A DNA stretch of 64,000 nucleotides from an uncultured Massilia sp. GTDB lineage: Bacteria > Pseudomonadota > Gammaproteobacteria > Burkholderiales > Burkholderiaceae. Below the pieces are notes generated by a model. It did not search any database, had not been told where the DNA came from, and was given only the letters and a program-made list of their open reading frames with translations. The position numbers and the translations under genes were made by a program. Every line of letters starts with the position of its first letter. The stretch's first letter is position 1. The DNA lies in assembly GCA_946481275.1 (NCBI GenBank), contig CAMLMV010000004.1, forward strand, positions 175,975-239,974, read 5' to 3'. Of this stretch, positions 40,881-48,662 are shown piece after piece.

Positions 40881-41663
40881 ATGTTCGTGCTACGACTCGC
40901 CTTCTGGTCCCTGCTGTTCCTGAACGCCGCCCTGTTCGCGTACGCCCAGGGCCTGCTCGGCACGGCAAAGAGCAACGAACATGAACCGGCGCGCCTGAAG
41001 CGCCAGTTCAACACGGCCAAGATGACCTTGCTGACCCGCGACCAGGCCGAGGCCGCCGCGAAGGCTGCCGCGCCGCCGGCGGGTGGCGATGAGGCGGAAG
41101 GCGCAGCGTCGGCAAGCGCTGCAGCAAACGCGCCCGCCAGCGCGCCCGCCAGCGCGCCTGCACCTGCGAGCGCCCCGCCGGCCCCTGCTCCCGCCCCCGC
41201 CTTCGCGTGCACGGAAATCGGCCCGTTCAATTCGACGGACGCCCGCCGCTTCGAAGCGCGGCTGGCCGCGCTCGACCTCGGCGACCGGCAGTCGCGCCAG
41301 ACCATCCAGGCCCAGGACATCAGCAGCTGGCTCGTGCACATCCCGACGCAAGGCAGCAAGGAAGCCGCCGACCGCAAGGCCGCCGAACTGCGCAACCTGG
41401 GCGTGACCAATTTCTACGTCCTGCAGGGAGACTCTCCTTTGAAATACGCGATCTCGCTGGGCGTGTTCAAGACCGAAAGCGGCGCCCAGGCGATGCTCGC
41501 GCAACTGGGCAAGCAGGGCGTGCACTCGGCGCGCATTGCGCCGCGCGGGCCGCAGACCACCCACTACGTCTACCGCGTACGCGGGCTCGATGCGGCGACC
41601 CGCAAGCGCATCGAAGGCTATGCGGAGCGCTATGACGGGGCGGACGTCAAGAGCTGCGGGTGA
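40881..41663 (+). CDS. SPOR domain protein
   Basis: A 260-aa protein with an N-terminal membrane anchor or uncleaved signal (LAFWSLLFLNAALFAYAQ), a low-complexity Ala/Pro/Ser segment (repeats of PASAPASAP, residues about 75-110), and a C-terminal SPOR-like domain starting at CTEIGPFNSTDARRFEA, with LKYAISLGVFKTESGAQAML. It probably binds peptidoglycan; no catalytic domain is visible. It starts 4 bases after coaX. The 3' end overlaps the convergent lpxD gene by 17 bases. Confidence 0.85.
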   Translation: MFVLRLAFWSLLFLNAALFAYAQGLLGTAKSNEHEPARLKRQFNTAKMTLLTRDQAEAAAKAAAPPAGGDEAEGAASASAAANAPASAPASAPAPASAPPAPAPAPAFACTEIGPFNSTDARRFEARLAALDLGDRQSRQTIQAQDISSWLVHIPTQGSKEAADRKAAELRNLGVTNFYVLQGDSPLKYAISLGVFKTESGAQAMLAQLGKQGVHSARIAPRGPQTTHYVYRVRGLDAATRKRIEGYAERYDGADVKSCG

Positions 41664-42738
41664 GCGCGGACGCGTCGCGGGATGACTGTCCCGCCTGCTC
41701 GCCACCCAGCACCTTCACCGCCCGCTCCAGCGCCTTGATCTTCTCCCGCATCGCCGACAGATTGCGCAGCAGCGCCGCGTTGCGCTCCCACTCCGCATTC
41801 GGCGCCATCGGATAAAAGCCGGTGTAGCGCCCCGGTTCCGCGATCGAGTTCGGCACGAGCGTGCCGGCCGTGACGTGGACGTTGTCGGCGATGTCGATGT
41901 GGCCGTTGATCATCGCGGCGCCCCCGAACGTGCAGTGACTGCCGATGTTGGCGCTGCCGGCCACGCCGACGCAACCTGCCATCGCCGTGTGCGCGCCGAT
42001 GCGGCAGTTGTGGCCGATCTGGATCAGGTTGTCGAGTTTCACGCCGTCCCCGATGACCGTGTCGTCCAGCGCGCCGCGGTCGATCGCCGTGTTCGAGCCG
42101 ATGTCGACGTCGTCGCCGATGACGACGCGCCCCGTCTGCGGGATCTTGATGTAGACGCCGCCGTCCACCGCGAAGCCGAAGCCGTCGCCGCCGATCACGG
42201 CGCCGGAGTGGACGATGCCGCGCGCGCCGATGACGCAGCGCGCGTGGAAGGTCACGTTGGCGAAGAAACGCGTGCCCTCGCCCACGCTCGCGTCGCTGCC
42301 GATGTAGCAGCCCGCGTCGATCACGGCGCCGGGCCCGACGGCCGCGCCCTCCTCCACCGTGACGTGCGGGCCGATGAAGGCGGTCGGGTGCACGCGCGCC
42401 CCCGCGTGCACGGCGGCCGTCGGGTGGATGCCCGGCGCGCGCGGATCTGCGGGCGCGCACAGGTATTGCGCCGTGCGCGCGAAGTACGCGTACGGGTTGT
42501 TCGTGACGATGCGCGCACCGGCGTACGTGGCGGCGACCTCGGGCTCGTCGAGCGGCGCCAGGATCAGCGCCGCCGCGCGGCTGTGCGCGGCCACTGCACG
42601 CAGCCGGCTGTTGCTGAGAAAGCTGATGTCCGCCGCGCCCGCGCGGTCCAGCGGGGCGATGCGCGCCACTTCGATGTCCGGGTCGCCTTCGAGCCGGCCG
42701 CCGAAGCGCGTGACCAGTTCCACGAGTCGTGCACCCAT
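41647..42738 (-). CDS. lpxD: UDP-3-O-(3-hydroxyacyl)glucosamine N-acyltransferase
   Basis: A 363-aa acyltransferase of lipid A synthesis. The N-terminal uridine-binding domain contains DISFLSNSRLRAVAAHSRA. The middle is a left-handed beta-helix of hexapeptide repeats (many I/V-G-x-x-A/C-x units from about 105 to 290), with the catalytic His in IGHNCRIGAHTAMAG. A C-terminal coiled helix (LRNLSAMREKIKALERAVKVL) completes the family plan. LpxD is usually encoded in the bamA-ompH-lpxD-fabZ-lpxA-lpxB cluster; here it is isolated, so it may be a second copy. Confidence 0.93.
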   Translation of the reverse strand: MGARLVELVTRFGGRLEGDPDIEVARIAPLDRAGAADISFLSNSRLRAVAAHSRAAALILAPLDEPEVAATYAGARIVTNNPYAYFARTAQYLCAPADPRAPGIHPTAAVHAGARVHPTAFIGPHVTVEEGAAVGPGAVIDAGCYIGSDASVGEGTRFFANVTFHARCVIGARGIVHSGAVIGGDGFGFAVDGGVYIKIPQTGRVVIGDDVDIGSNTAIDRGALDDTVIGDGVKLDNLIQIGHNCRIGAHTAMAGCVGVAGSANIGSHCTFGGAAMINGHIDIADNVHVTAGTLVPNSIAEPGRYTGFYPMAPNAEWERNAALLRNLSAMREKIKALERAVKVLGGEQAGQSSRDASALTRSS

Positions 42739-42844
42739 TGCCGTGCCTCCTGTCGCGTCGTTGCGTTGATATGCAGTTCGACAGGGCGCCAGGTCGGCAG
42801 TTCCGGATCTTGAAGGGGAAACGCAAGCGGTGTGAGCTACCGCA

Positions 42845-42897
42845 AAAGAAAAAGCCCCGCTCGCAACCGGCGCGCAGCATGCCGGTCGAAAGCGGGG
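42845..42897 (-). terminator. Terminator of the TonB-dependent receptor gene
   Basis: On the minus strand a hairpin with outer arms CCCCGCT/AGCGGGG and an inner CCGG pairing is followed by a T-rich tract (five T, C, four T). It begins 30 bases after the receptor stop codon. Confidence 0.75.
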
Positions 42898-42927
42898 ACA
42901 GGGGACGTAAAGGGAGCTGCTATGCGA

Positions 42928-45900
42928 TCAGAACTTGCCGCGCACGCCCAGCTGGAAGGTGCGGCCCGGATCGAACGACGTGAACTGTGCGTTCGGGAAC
43001 TGGAAGTAGCCTTCGCGCTTGGCCTTGTTCAGGTTGACGATGTCGAACGTGATCGTCGGCCAGTTGTCGCGGTTCAGCACTTCTTCCAGGTCCACGCTGG
43101 ACGAGAAGTCGGCCTGCTTGTACGAGCGGCCGTACAGTGCCGCCAGCGTCACGCCGCTCTGGTTCGCGTTGGCGCTCTGGCTGCCCTGCTGGTACTGGTG
43201 CGAGATGCGCGCCATGTAGCCGTGGTTCTCGTAGTAGAAGCCGAAGTTGTTGCTCTTCTTCGGCACGTTCAGCGCCACGAAGCCGTTGGTGCCCTCGCCG
43301 CTCGCGCTCTGGTTGATCAGCGTCGCGGTCTCGCTGAAGCCGAAGCCCTTGATCGGCAGCAGCTTGTCGAGCGGCTGGACCCAGCCGATCTCGAGGCCGC
43401 GCACGGTCAGGATGCCGCCGGCGTTGCGTTCCTGGCTCATCACGACGGTGGCCACGTCCGGGCCGCCGCGCGAGTTGATCGCCACCTGCTGCGTCGGGAT
43501 CAGGTTGTTGTACGTGATGCCGTAGGCGGCCAGGGCGGAGAACGGCATCGTCAGGTTGTCGATGACGGTGAAGCCCTTCACCTTCTTCTGGAACACGGTC
43601 AGGCTGACGTAGCCTTCGCGGCCCGTGTACCAGTCGATGCCCAGGTCGATGTTGTTCGACAGGTAGGGCTTCAGTTCCGGGCTGCCGATCGTGCCGACGT
43701 CGGCCGACGTGCCGCTGAAGTTGATGCCCGGACGCAGCGAGTTCGGGTTCGCACGGGTCATCGTCTTCGACGCCGCGATGCGGGCCACGATGTCGCTGCG
43801 CAGTGTGATGGCCGCGGTGGCCGACGGCAGCGTGTTGTTGTAGGTGGTGTCCTGGTAGACCCACTCGGTCTGGTTCGGGTACTTCGAACCGTTCAGCGTC
43901 AGGCTGGCGTTGCGCGGATCGCTGAACGAGTTCAGGGAGCCCACTTCCTGCTTGGTGCGGACATAGCGTACGCCGGCGTTGTAGCGGACCGGGAAGCTGC
44001 CCAGCCTGGTCTCGCCGTTGATCTCGGTGTAGAAGCCGGTGGCGCGCTCACGCACGTAACCCGAGCTGGCGCCCGTCGACGAGCTCGTGGAATCCGGCGC
44101 GCTCGAGTTGTACGCGTCGTAGTTCGAATCCTTGCGGAAGCGGTCCCAGTCGACGACGAGGCGGTCGTGCGGGCCCTGCACCAGGTAGGTGGACAGCTTG
44201 TTCAGCGGAATCAGCGAACCCTGGTACGTCAGCGGTGCCGTCTGGCCGGCCGTGTAGCCGGTGCCGTAGCCCGGGTACAGCGCGGCCGCGCTGGCGCCCG
44301 GCGTGCTGGCGCCGTCGCACGGCGGCGCGCCGTTCGGACCCTGGATGAAGACGCTCGGGTTGTTGCCGCAGACGGCGGCCTGCCACGCGGCCGAGTTGTC
44401 CTGGCCGCGGATGCGGCGGTCGATGTCGTCGTAGGCGAGACCGGCCTTGACGCTCAGCTTCGAATCGCCCCAGGTCAGGTCGGTATGGAAGCCCTTCGTG
44501 CTCGTTTCGCGCAGCTCGTTCTGGATGTTGACGCGGCCGCCGGCCCAGACGAAGTTCGCCGGATCGTTGACGTCCTTGTTGAACGTGATGCTCGGCACGC
44601 CCCCATTGTTCTGGAACGTGGTGACGAGGCCGCTGCCCGCTGCCGTGATCGGCATGATGGTCGGCGCTTCGTGCGAGAACGTCGACTTGGTGGCGTTGGC
44701 CTGGGCTTCCAGTTTCAGGGTCGGGGTGATCTTCCACTCCATGCCCGGGTTGATGCCCTTCAGGTCGGTACGGTCGCGGCGCGGGCCGAATTCGATGAAG
44801 TAGGTCGAGTTGGCGTACGTGCCCGTCGTGACCGTGCAACCCGCGGCGCAGTCGCTCTTGTCGACCTGCATGTTCAGCGGGATCGCTGCATTGTTGCGGA
44901 CCGCCCATGTGTAGGCGATACGCTGCATGTCGTCGTCCTTCTTGCTGTACAGCGTGTCGACGTAGAAATGCAGGTTGTCAAGCGGACGCCATTCAGCGCT
45001 GAGGATGGCCGAGCCCTTGTCGCGCGTGCCGAAGTAATCCATGAAGCGGCCCAGGCGCGGCACGAGGGCGTTGTCGATCTGGCCGATCGTCAGGCCCGGG
45101 TTGTTCGCCAGCAGGAACGCCTCGTTGATCGGCGTGCCGGCCACGAGGCCCGCGCCGGCCCCGGCCGGGACGGTGGCCGGGATCGTCCAGTTGCCGCCGC
45201 CGGTGCTGTTGCGGGTCGGCGAGGAGCTCTGGGCTGCCGTCAGGTTCGGGTTGGTCAGGCCCACGGTCTCGTAGCCCGTCGTGCGCGACTTCTGGCGGTT
45301 AACGGCGATGCCGGCCAGGATACCGAACTTGTCGCCCCAGGTCTTGCTGGCCACGATGGAACCGCGGCCGCCGACGCCATCGGCGATCTGCTGCTTCTGT
45401 GCCGTGCCGCTGTACGAGACGTGGGTGCCCGGGTTGTCGAACGGACGCGCGCTGCGCATGTTGACGACGCCGGCGGCGCCGCCTTCGATCAGGCCGGCCG
45501 TCGGGCTCTTGCTGACGGTCAGCTTGGTGAACAGGTCGGTCGGCAGCAGGTCGAGGTCGACCTCGCGGTTGGTGCTCGCGCCGTCGATCGGGCCGGACGA
45601 CGCCACGGCGATCTGCGCATTGTTCAGCAGGATCTTGGTGAAGCTCGACCCCAGGCCGCGGATCTGGATGTTCATGCCCTCGCCCGTCACGTCACGGGCG
45701 ATTTGCACACCCGGCACGCGGCTCAGCGATTCAGCGATGTTCTTGTCGGGGAATTTACCGATGTCTTCGGCACTGATGGTGTCCTGGAAACCGACGGACT
45801 CCTTTTTATCCTTCGCCGACGAAAGCAGACTGGCGCGGTAGCCGGTCACCTTGACGACGGCGGCTTCGGCCTGGACGGCCGGGACCGGCGCTGCGGACTC

Positions 45901-45996
45901 TTGCGCATAAGCTTGCTGGATGAGGCCGGCGAGTACGCTCAGGCCAAGCACGACTTGCCGGCGCTGGCGGCGCCGTTGTACGGACTTCTCGATCAT
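42928..45996 (-). CDS. TonB-dependent outer membrane receptor
   Basis: A 1022-aa receptor. The start at 45996 has AGGAGA upstream and gives a signal peptide ending QQAYAQ. The TonB box region is AAVVKVTGYR. The plug domain has KFPDKNIAESLSRVPGVQIAR and IQIRGLGSSFTKILLNN. A large barrel follows, and the protein ends in the outer-membrane signature FQLGVRGKF. Style and size match the Caulobacter/Xanthomonas-type receptors (TIGR01782 class), many of which take up carbohydrates or other scarce nutrients. No transport or catabolic genes are adjacent, so the substrate is unknown. It has its own promoter and terminator. Confidence 0.95.
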   Translation of the reverse strand: MIEKSVQRRRQRRQVVLGLSVLAGLIQQAYAQESAAPVPAVQAEAAVVKVTGYRASLLSSAKDKKESVGFQDTISAEDIGKFPDKNIAESLSRVPGVQIARDVTGEGMNIQIRGLGSSFTKILLNNAQIAVASSGPIDGASTNREVDLDLLPTDLFTKLTVSKSPTAGLIEGGAAGVVNMRSARPFDNPGTHVSYSGTAQKQQIADGVGGRGSIVASKTWGDKFGILAGIAVNRQKSRTTGYETVGLTNPNLTAAQSSSPTRNSTGGGNWTIPATVPAGAGAGLVAGTPINEAFLLANNPGLTIGQIDNALVPRLGRFMDYFGTRDKGSAILSAEWRPLDNLHFYVDTLYSKKDDDMQRIAYTWAVRNNAAIPLNMQVDKSDCAAGCTVTTGTYANSTYFIEFGPRRDRTDLKGINPGMEWKITPTLKLEAQANATKSTFSHEAPTIMPITAAGSGLVTTFQNNGGVPSITFNKDVNDPANFVWAGGRVNIQNELRETSTKGFHTDLTWGDSKLSVKAGLAYDDIDRRIRGQDNSAAWQAAVCGNNPSVFIQGPNGAPPCDGASTPGASAAALYPGYGTGYTAGQTAPLTYQGSLIPLNKLSTYLVQGPHDRLVVDWDRFRKDSNYDAYNSSAPDSTSSSTGASSGYVRERATGFYTEINGETRLGSFPVRYNAGVRYVRTKQEVGSLNSFSDPRNASLTLNGSKYPNQTEWVYQDTTYNNTLPSATAAITLRSDIVARIAASKTMTRANPNSLRPGINFSGTSADVGTIGSPELKPYLSNNIDLGIDWYTGREGYVSLTVFQKKVKGFTVIDNLTMPFSALAAYGITYNNLIPTQQVAINSRGGPDVATVVMSQERNAGGILTVRGLEIGWVQPLDKLLPIKGFGFSETATLINQSASGEGTNGFVALNVPKKSNNFGFYYENHGYMARISHQYQQGSQSANANQSGVTLAALYGRSYKQADFSSSVDLEEVLNRDNWPTITFDIVNLNKAKREGYFQFPNAQFTSFDPGRTFQLGVRGKF

Positions 45997-46063
45997 TGCT
46001 GTCTCCTGTGTTTTTCTATGCCTGGGACGTGCCGATGGGCCGTCTTTTATGGCTGGCAAAATC

Positions 46064-46112
46064 AGTGTAGGAGCACGATGTTAATGATGTCAATTGCTCA
46101 AACATAAATGTT
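46064..46112 (-). promoter_or_regulatory. Promoter of the TonB-dependent receptor, with adjoining palindrome
   Basis: On the minus strand a perfect -35 TTGACA (46093-46088) and a -10 TACACT (46069-46064) are 18 bases apart, about 70 bases before the receptor start codon. Just upstream of the -35 is the palindrome AACAT-AA-ATGTT at 46101-46112, well placed for a regulator. Confidence 0.6.
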
Positions 46113-46442
46113 ATGCGCAAACATCGTCCGGAACCTTGCGTTTATTAGGCGGTTTTCGATGAATTGCCTTTTTATGTTTGGAAATATGACAAATTGCTTG
46201 CGCAAGGAATGGTAGCGTATAGCAAATCGAAAACCGTTGTAGATGTCTGACATCCGACGATGAATCATGCAGGAAGCATCGTTTTAGGACATGTCACCGC
46301 GAAAATGCAGCATGTGACACGAGAAATTGTCGGGATCACGGCAAGAACTGCCTTCACCGTTGATCAGACGTCTGATGTCTATGGAAGCTGGGCAGCAGGC
46401 ACGCAAAAGCCCTGACTGCGGCGTAAAGAGGAGAGAGTAAGG
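46113..46442. promoter_or_regulatory. Non-coding gap between receptor and rlpA with two palindromes
   Basis: No gene is visible here. The sequence is AT-rich for this genome. It holds a 13-base palindrome GATGTCTGACATC (46242-46254) and a perfect 14-base palindrome ATCAGACGTCTGAT (46363-46376); both contain a GTCTGA core. They could be operator sites for one regulator acting on the receptor promoter 150-270 bases away, but distance makes this uncertain. Confidence 0.35.
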
Positions 46443-46469
46443 CCGGGCCGCACAGCGGCGGCGGCCCGG
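46443..46469 (-). terminator. Hairpin after rlpA (possible terminator of the mre-rod operon)
   Basis: A perfect 9-bp GC-only stem CCGGGCCGC/GCGGCCCGG with a 9-base loop, starting 23 bases after the rlpA stop. The tract after it on the minus strand is pyrimidine-rich but not a clean T-run, so termination strength is uncertain. Confidence 0.45.
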
Positions 46470-46492
46470 AAGCGTGCGGCTTAACTTGCCGC

Positions 46493-47542
46493 TCAGCGCC
46501 GCACGACGATGGGTTTCAGGCCGAGTCCGGCCGGCAGCGCACGTGCCGCTTCCTGCGCGAGCGCGCGGGATTCGAAGGGACCGCCGTACAGGCGGTTGAC
46601 GTTGCCCGAACGGACAATTTCGACAGCGAGGTCGACGCCGGCCTGCTTGAGCTTTTCGCCCATCTCCTCGGCCTTGCCTTCGCGTCCGTAGGCACCGAGT
46701 TGCAGATAGAAACCCGGCGTCAACGCAGCCTTGCCGACGGAGGCCGAAGTCGAGGCGGCAGGCGCCTGCGCGCGCGCGACGGCGGCACTGTCCATGTCGA
46801 CGCGGTCTTCCAGCATGAGGGCGGCGATGGCGGGCGGTGCCGGCAAGGCCTGCGCCTCGGATGCGGCGGCGCGGCGCGCGGACGCGAGCTGCATCACGTC
46901 ACCCGGGAACAGGCGCTCGACCTGGACCTGGTGGCTGCCCTTCCCCAGCAGCCCCAGCTTGAGGGCGGCCGTGTACGAGACATCGATGACGCGGTCGGAG
47001 TGAAACGGTCCCCGGTCGTTGATGCGCACGACGACGGACTTGCCGCTCTCCAGGCTCGTGACGCGCGCATACGAGGGGATCGGCAACGTCGGGTGCGCGG
47101 CCGTCATCTTGTACATGTCGTAGGCTTCGCCCGACGACGTGCGCTGGCCGTGGAACTTGACGCCGTACCAGCTGGCCACGCCGCGCTGGGTGAACGGTTC
47201 GTCGTTGATGAGCGGGGTGTACGTCTGGCCGAACACGGAGTACGGCTTGTTGGCGAACTTGGCGTAGGGTTCGTACTTGACGACGGCGTCGGGAGTGTCC
47301 AGCAGGCCCGGCGGCGGATTCGCGCCGGGGCCGTCGTCCTGGTAGTAGCCGCCGCGGCCGGAACCGGCCGGCGGCAGGTTCGGAAGCTTCGGATCCACGC
47401 GGGTGACCTTGTGCTTCCATGGCAGGGGGATCAGGCTTTTGTGTTCGCCGTTCTGGTCCGTGGTACTGCACCCCGCCATCATTGCCAACATCGCAATGAC
47501 CGCTGGGAGCGACCTCGGAACGGCCTTCGCGTTCTCTTGCAT
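46493..47542 (-). CDS. rlpA: RlpA family septal ring lytic transglycosylase lipoprotein
   Basis: A 349-aa lipoprotein: signal sequence with lipobox-like MMAGC (Cys25) after AVIAMLAM. A double-psi beta-barrel domain, about residues 115-215, has RGVASWYGVKFHGQRTSSGE and VRINDRGPFHSDRVIDVS, which hold the RlpA catalytic-type residues. The C-terminal SPOR domain runs about 272-348 (GFYLQLGAYGREGKAEEM). RlpA cleaves or binds naked glycan at the septum. It is the last gene of the mreB-mreC-mreD-mrdA-rodA-rlpA series, one base after the rodA stop. Confidence 0.93.
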   Translation of the reverse strand: MQENAKAVPRSLPAVIAMLAMMAGCSTTDQNGEHKSLIPLPWKHKVTRVDPKLPNLPPAGSGRGGYYQDDGPGANPPPGLLDTPDAVVKYEPYAKFANKPYSVFGQTYTPLINDEPFTQRGVASWYGVKFHGQRTSSGEAYDMYKMTAAHPTLPIPSYARVTSLESGKSVVVRINDRGPFHSDRVIDVSYTAALKLGLLGKGSHQVQVERLFPGDVMQLASARRAAASEAQALPAPPAIAALMLEDRVDMDSAAVARAQAPAASTSASVGKAALTPGFYLQLGAYGREGKAEEMGEKLKQAGVDLAVEIVRSGNVNRLYGGPFESRALAQEAARALPAGLGLKPIVVRR

Positions 47543-47543
47543 A

Positions 47544-48659
47544 TCAGGTCTGCACCAGTTTGCGGTGTCGTTGAATACTCATCAATATACCACTGCAGAG
47601 GCCCAAAGTAATCAGCGCGGTTCCGCCATAGCTCATGAAAGGAAGCGGAACTCCGACCACGGGGAGGATGCCGCTGACCATGCCCATGTTGACGAAAGCA
47701 TAGACAAAAAACATCATCGCAACCGATCCGGCCAGCAGGCGCGTGAACAGGTTCGGGGCATTGGCCGCGATCATCATCGCGCGTCCGATCAGCAGCAGGT
47801 ACAGGAACAGCAGCACGAGGTTGCCGACCAGACCAAACTCTTCGGAATATACCGAAAAAATGAAGTCGGTGGTACGTTCCGGAATGAATTCCAGGTAAGC
47901 CTGCGTACCCTTCATATAGCCCTTGCCGGTCACGCCGCCCGAGCCGATCGCGATGGTCGACTGGATGATGTGGAAGCCCTTGCCCAGCGGATCGGACGTG
48001 GGATCGATCAGCGTCATCACGCGTTCGCGCTGGTAATCGTGCATCATCGACCATGCCACGGGCAGGCCCGCACAGCCGGCCGCGAACAGCGCGGCGAGCG
48101 CCTTCCACGACAGGCCGGCCAGGAAGATCACGAAGAAGCCGGAACCGCCCACCAGCAGCGCCGTGCCGAGGTCGGGCTGCTTGGCGATGAGGCCGAACGG
48201 GATCAGGAGCAGCACGGCCGCCACCGCGAACGACTTCCAGTTGAGGATGCCGGCCCGCGTCTGGAAATACCAGGCCAGCATCAGCGGCGTGGCGATCTTC
48301 ATGATCTCGGACGGCTGGATGTCCACGCCCACGTGCAGCCAGCGCCGCGCGCCCTTCTTGATGATGCCGACGGTCGCCACGGCGAGCAGCAGCGCGACGC
48401 CGAACGTATAGATCGGCACGGCGAGGCGCAGCAGGGTCTGCGGGGGGACGATCGCGGCCGCCCACATGAACACGAAGGCCGCGATGATGTTGCGGATCTG
48501 GCCTTCCAGGCGGCCGGGGAAATCGTGGCCGGCCGAGGACAGCGTGACGAGGCCCGTGCACAGCAGCAGGAACAGGATCAGCGACAGGGCCGGATCGAAG
48601 ACGGTGAAATACGGTTTGAGGCGCCGGCTGAGCGAGCGGCGTTCGGGAAAATGCGCCAT
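47544..48659 (-). CDS. rodA: Rod-shape peptidoglycan polymerase RodA
   Basis: A 371-aa polytopic SEDS glycosyltransferase with about ten membrane helices. Conserved motifs include RRWLHVGVDIQPSEIMKIA, QPDLGTALLVGGSG, YSEEFGLVGNLVLLF and GVPLPFMSYGGTALIT. It polymerises lipid II into glycan for lateral wall growth together with PBP2 (mrdA), which is the gene just upstream with a 3-base gap. The start MAHFPERRSLSRRLK is preceded by the mrdA stop. Confidence 0.97.
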   Translation of the reverse strand: MAHFPERRSLSRRLKPYFTVFDPALSLILFLLLCTGLVTLSSAGHDFPGRLEGQIRNIIAAFVFMWAAAIVPPQTLLRLAVPIYTFGVALLLAVATVGIIKKGARRWLHVGVDIQPSEIMKIATPLMLAWYFQTRAGILNWKSFAVAAVLLLIPFGLIAKQPDLGTALLVGGSGFFVIFLAGLSWKALAALFAAGCAGLPVAWSMMHDYQRERVMTLIDPTSDPLGKGFHIIQSTIAIGSGGVTGKGYMKGTQAYLEFIPERTTDFIFSVYSEEFGLVGNLVLLFLYLLLIGRAMMIAANAPNLFTRLLAGSVAMMFFVYAFVNMGMVSGILPVVGVPLPFMSYGGTALITLGLCSGILMSIQRHRKLVQT

Positions 48660-48662
48660 GGT

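Noticed and set aside
37164..41663. Two SPOR genes as a recent duplication
   Set aside because: The two proteins differ in length, linker and SPOR sequence; both are in places usual for their lineage, so they are separate old genes.
42832..46107. A 1091-codon plus-strand frame opposite the TonB-dependent receptor
   Set aside because: Arg/Ala/Val/Asp-rich shadow with no motif; the receptor on the other strand has signal peptide, plug and terminal Phe signature.
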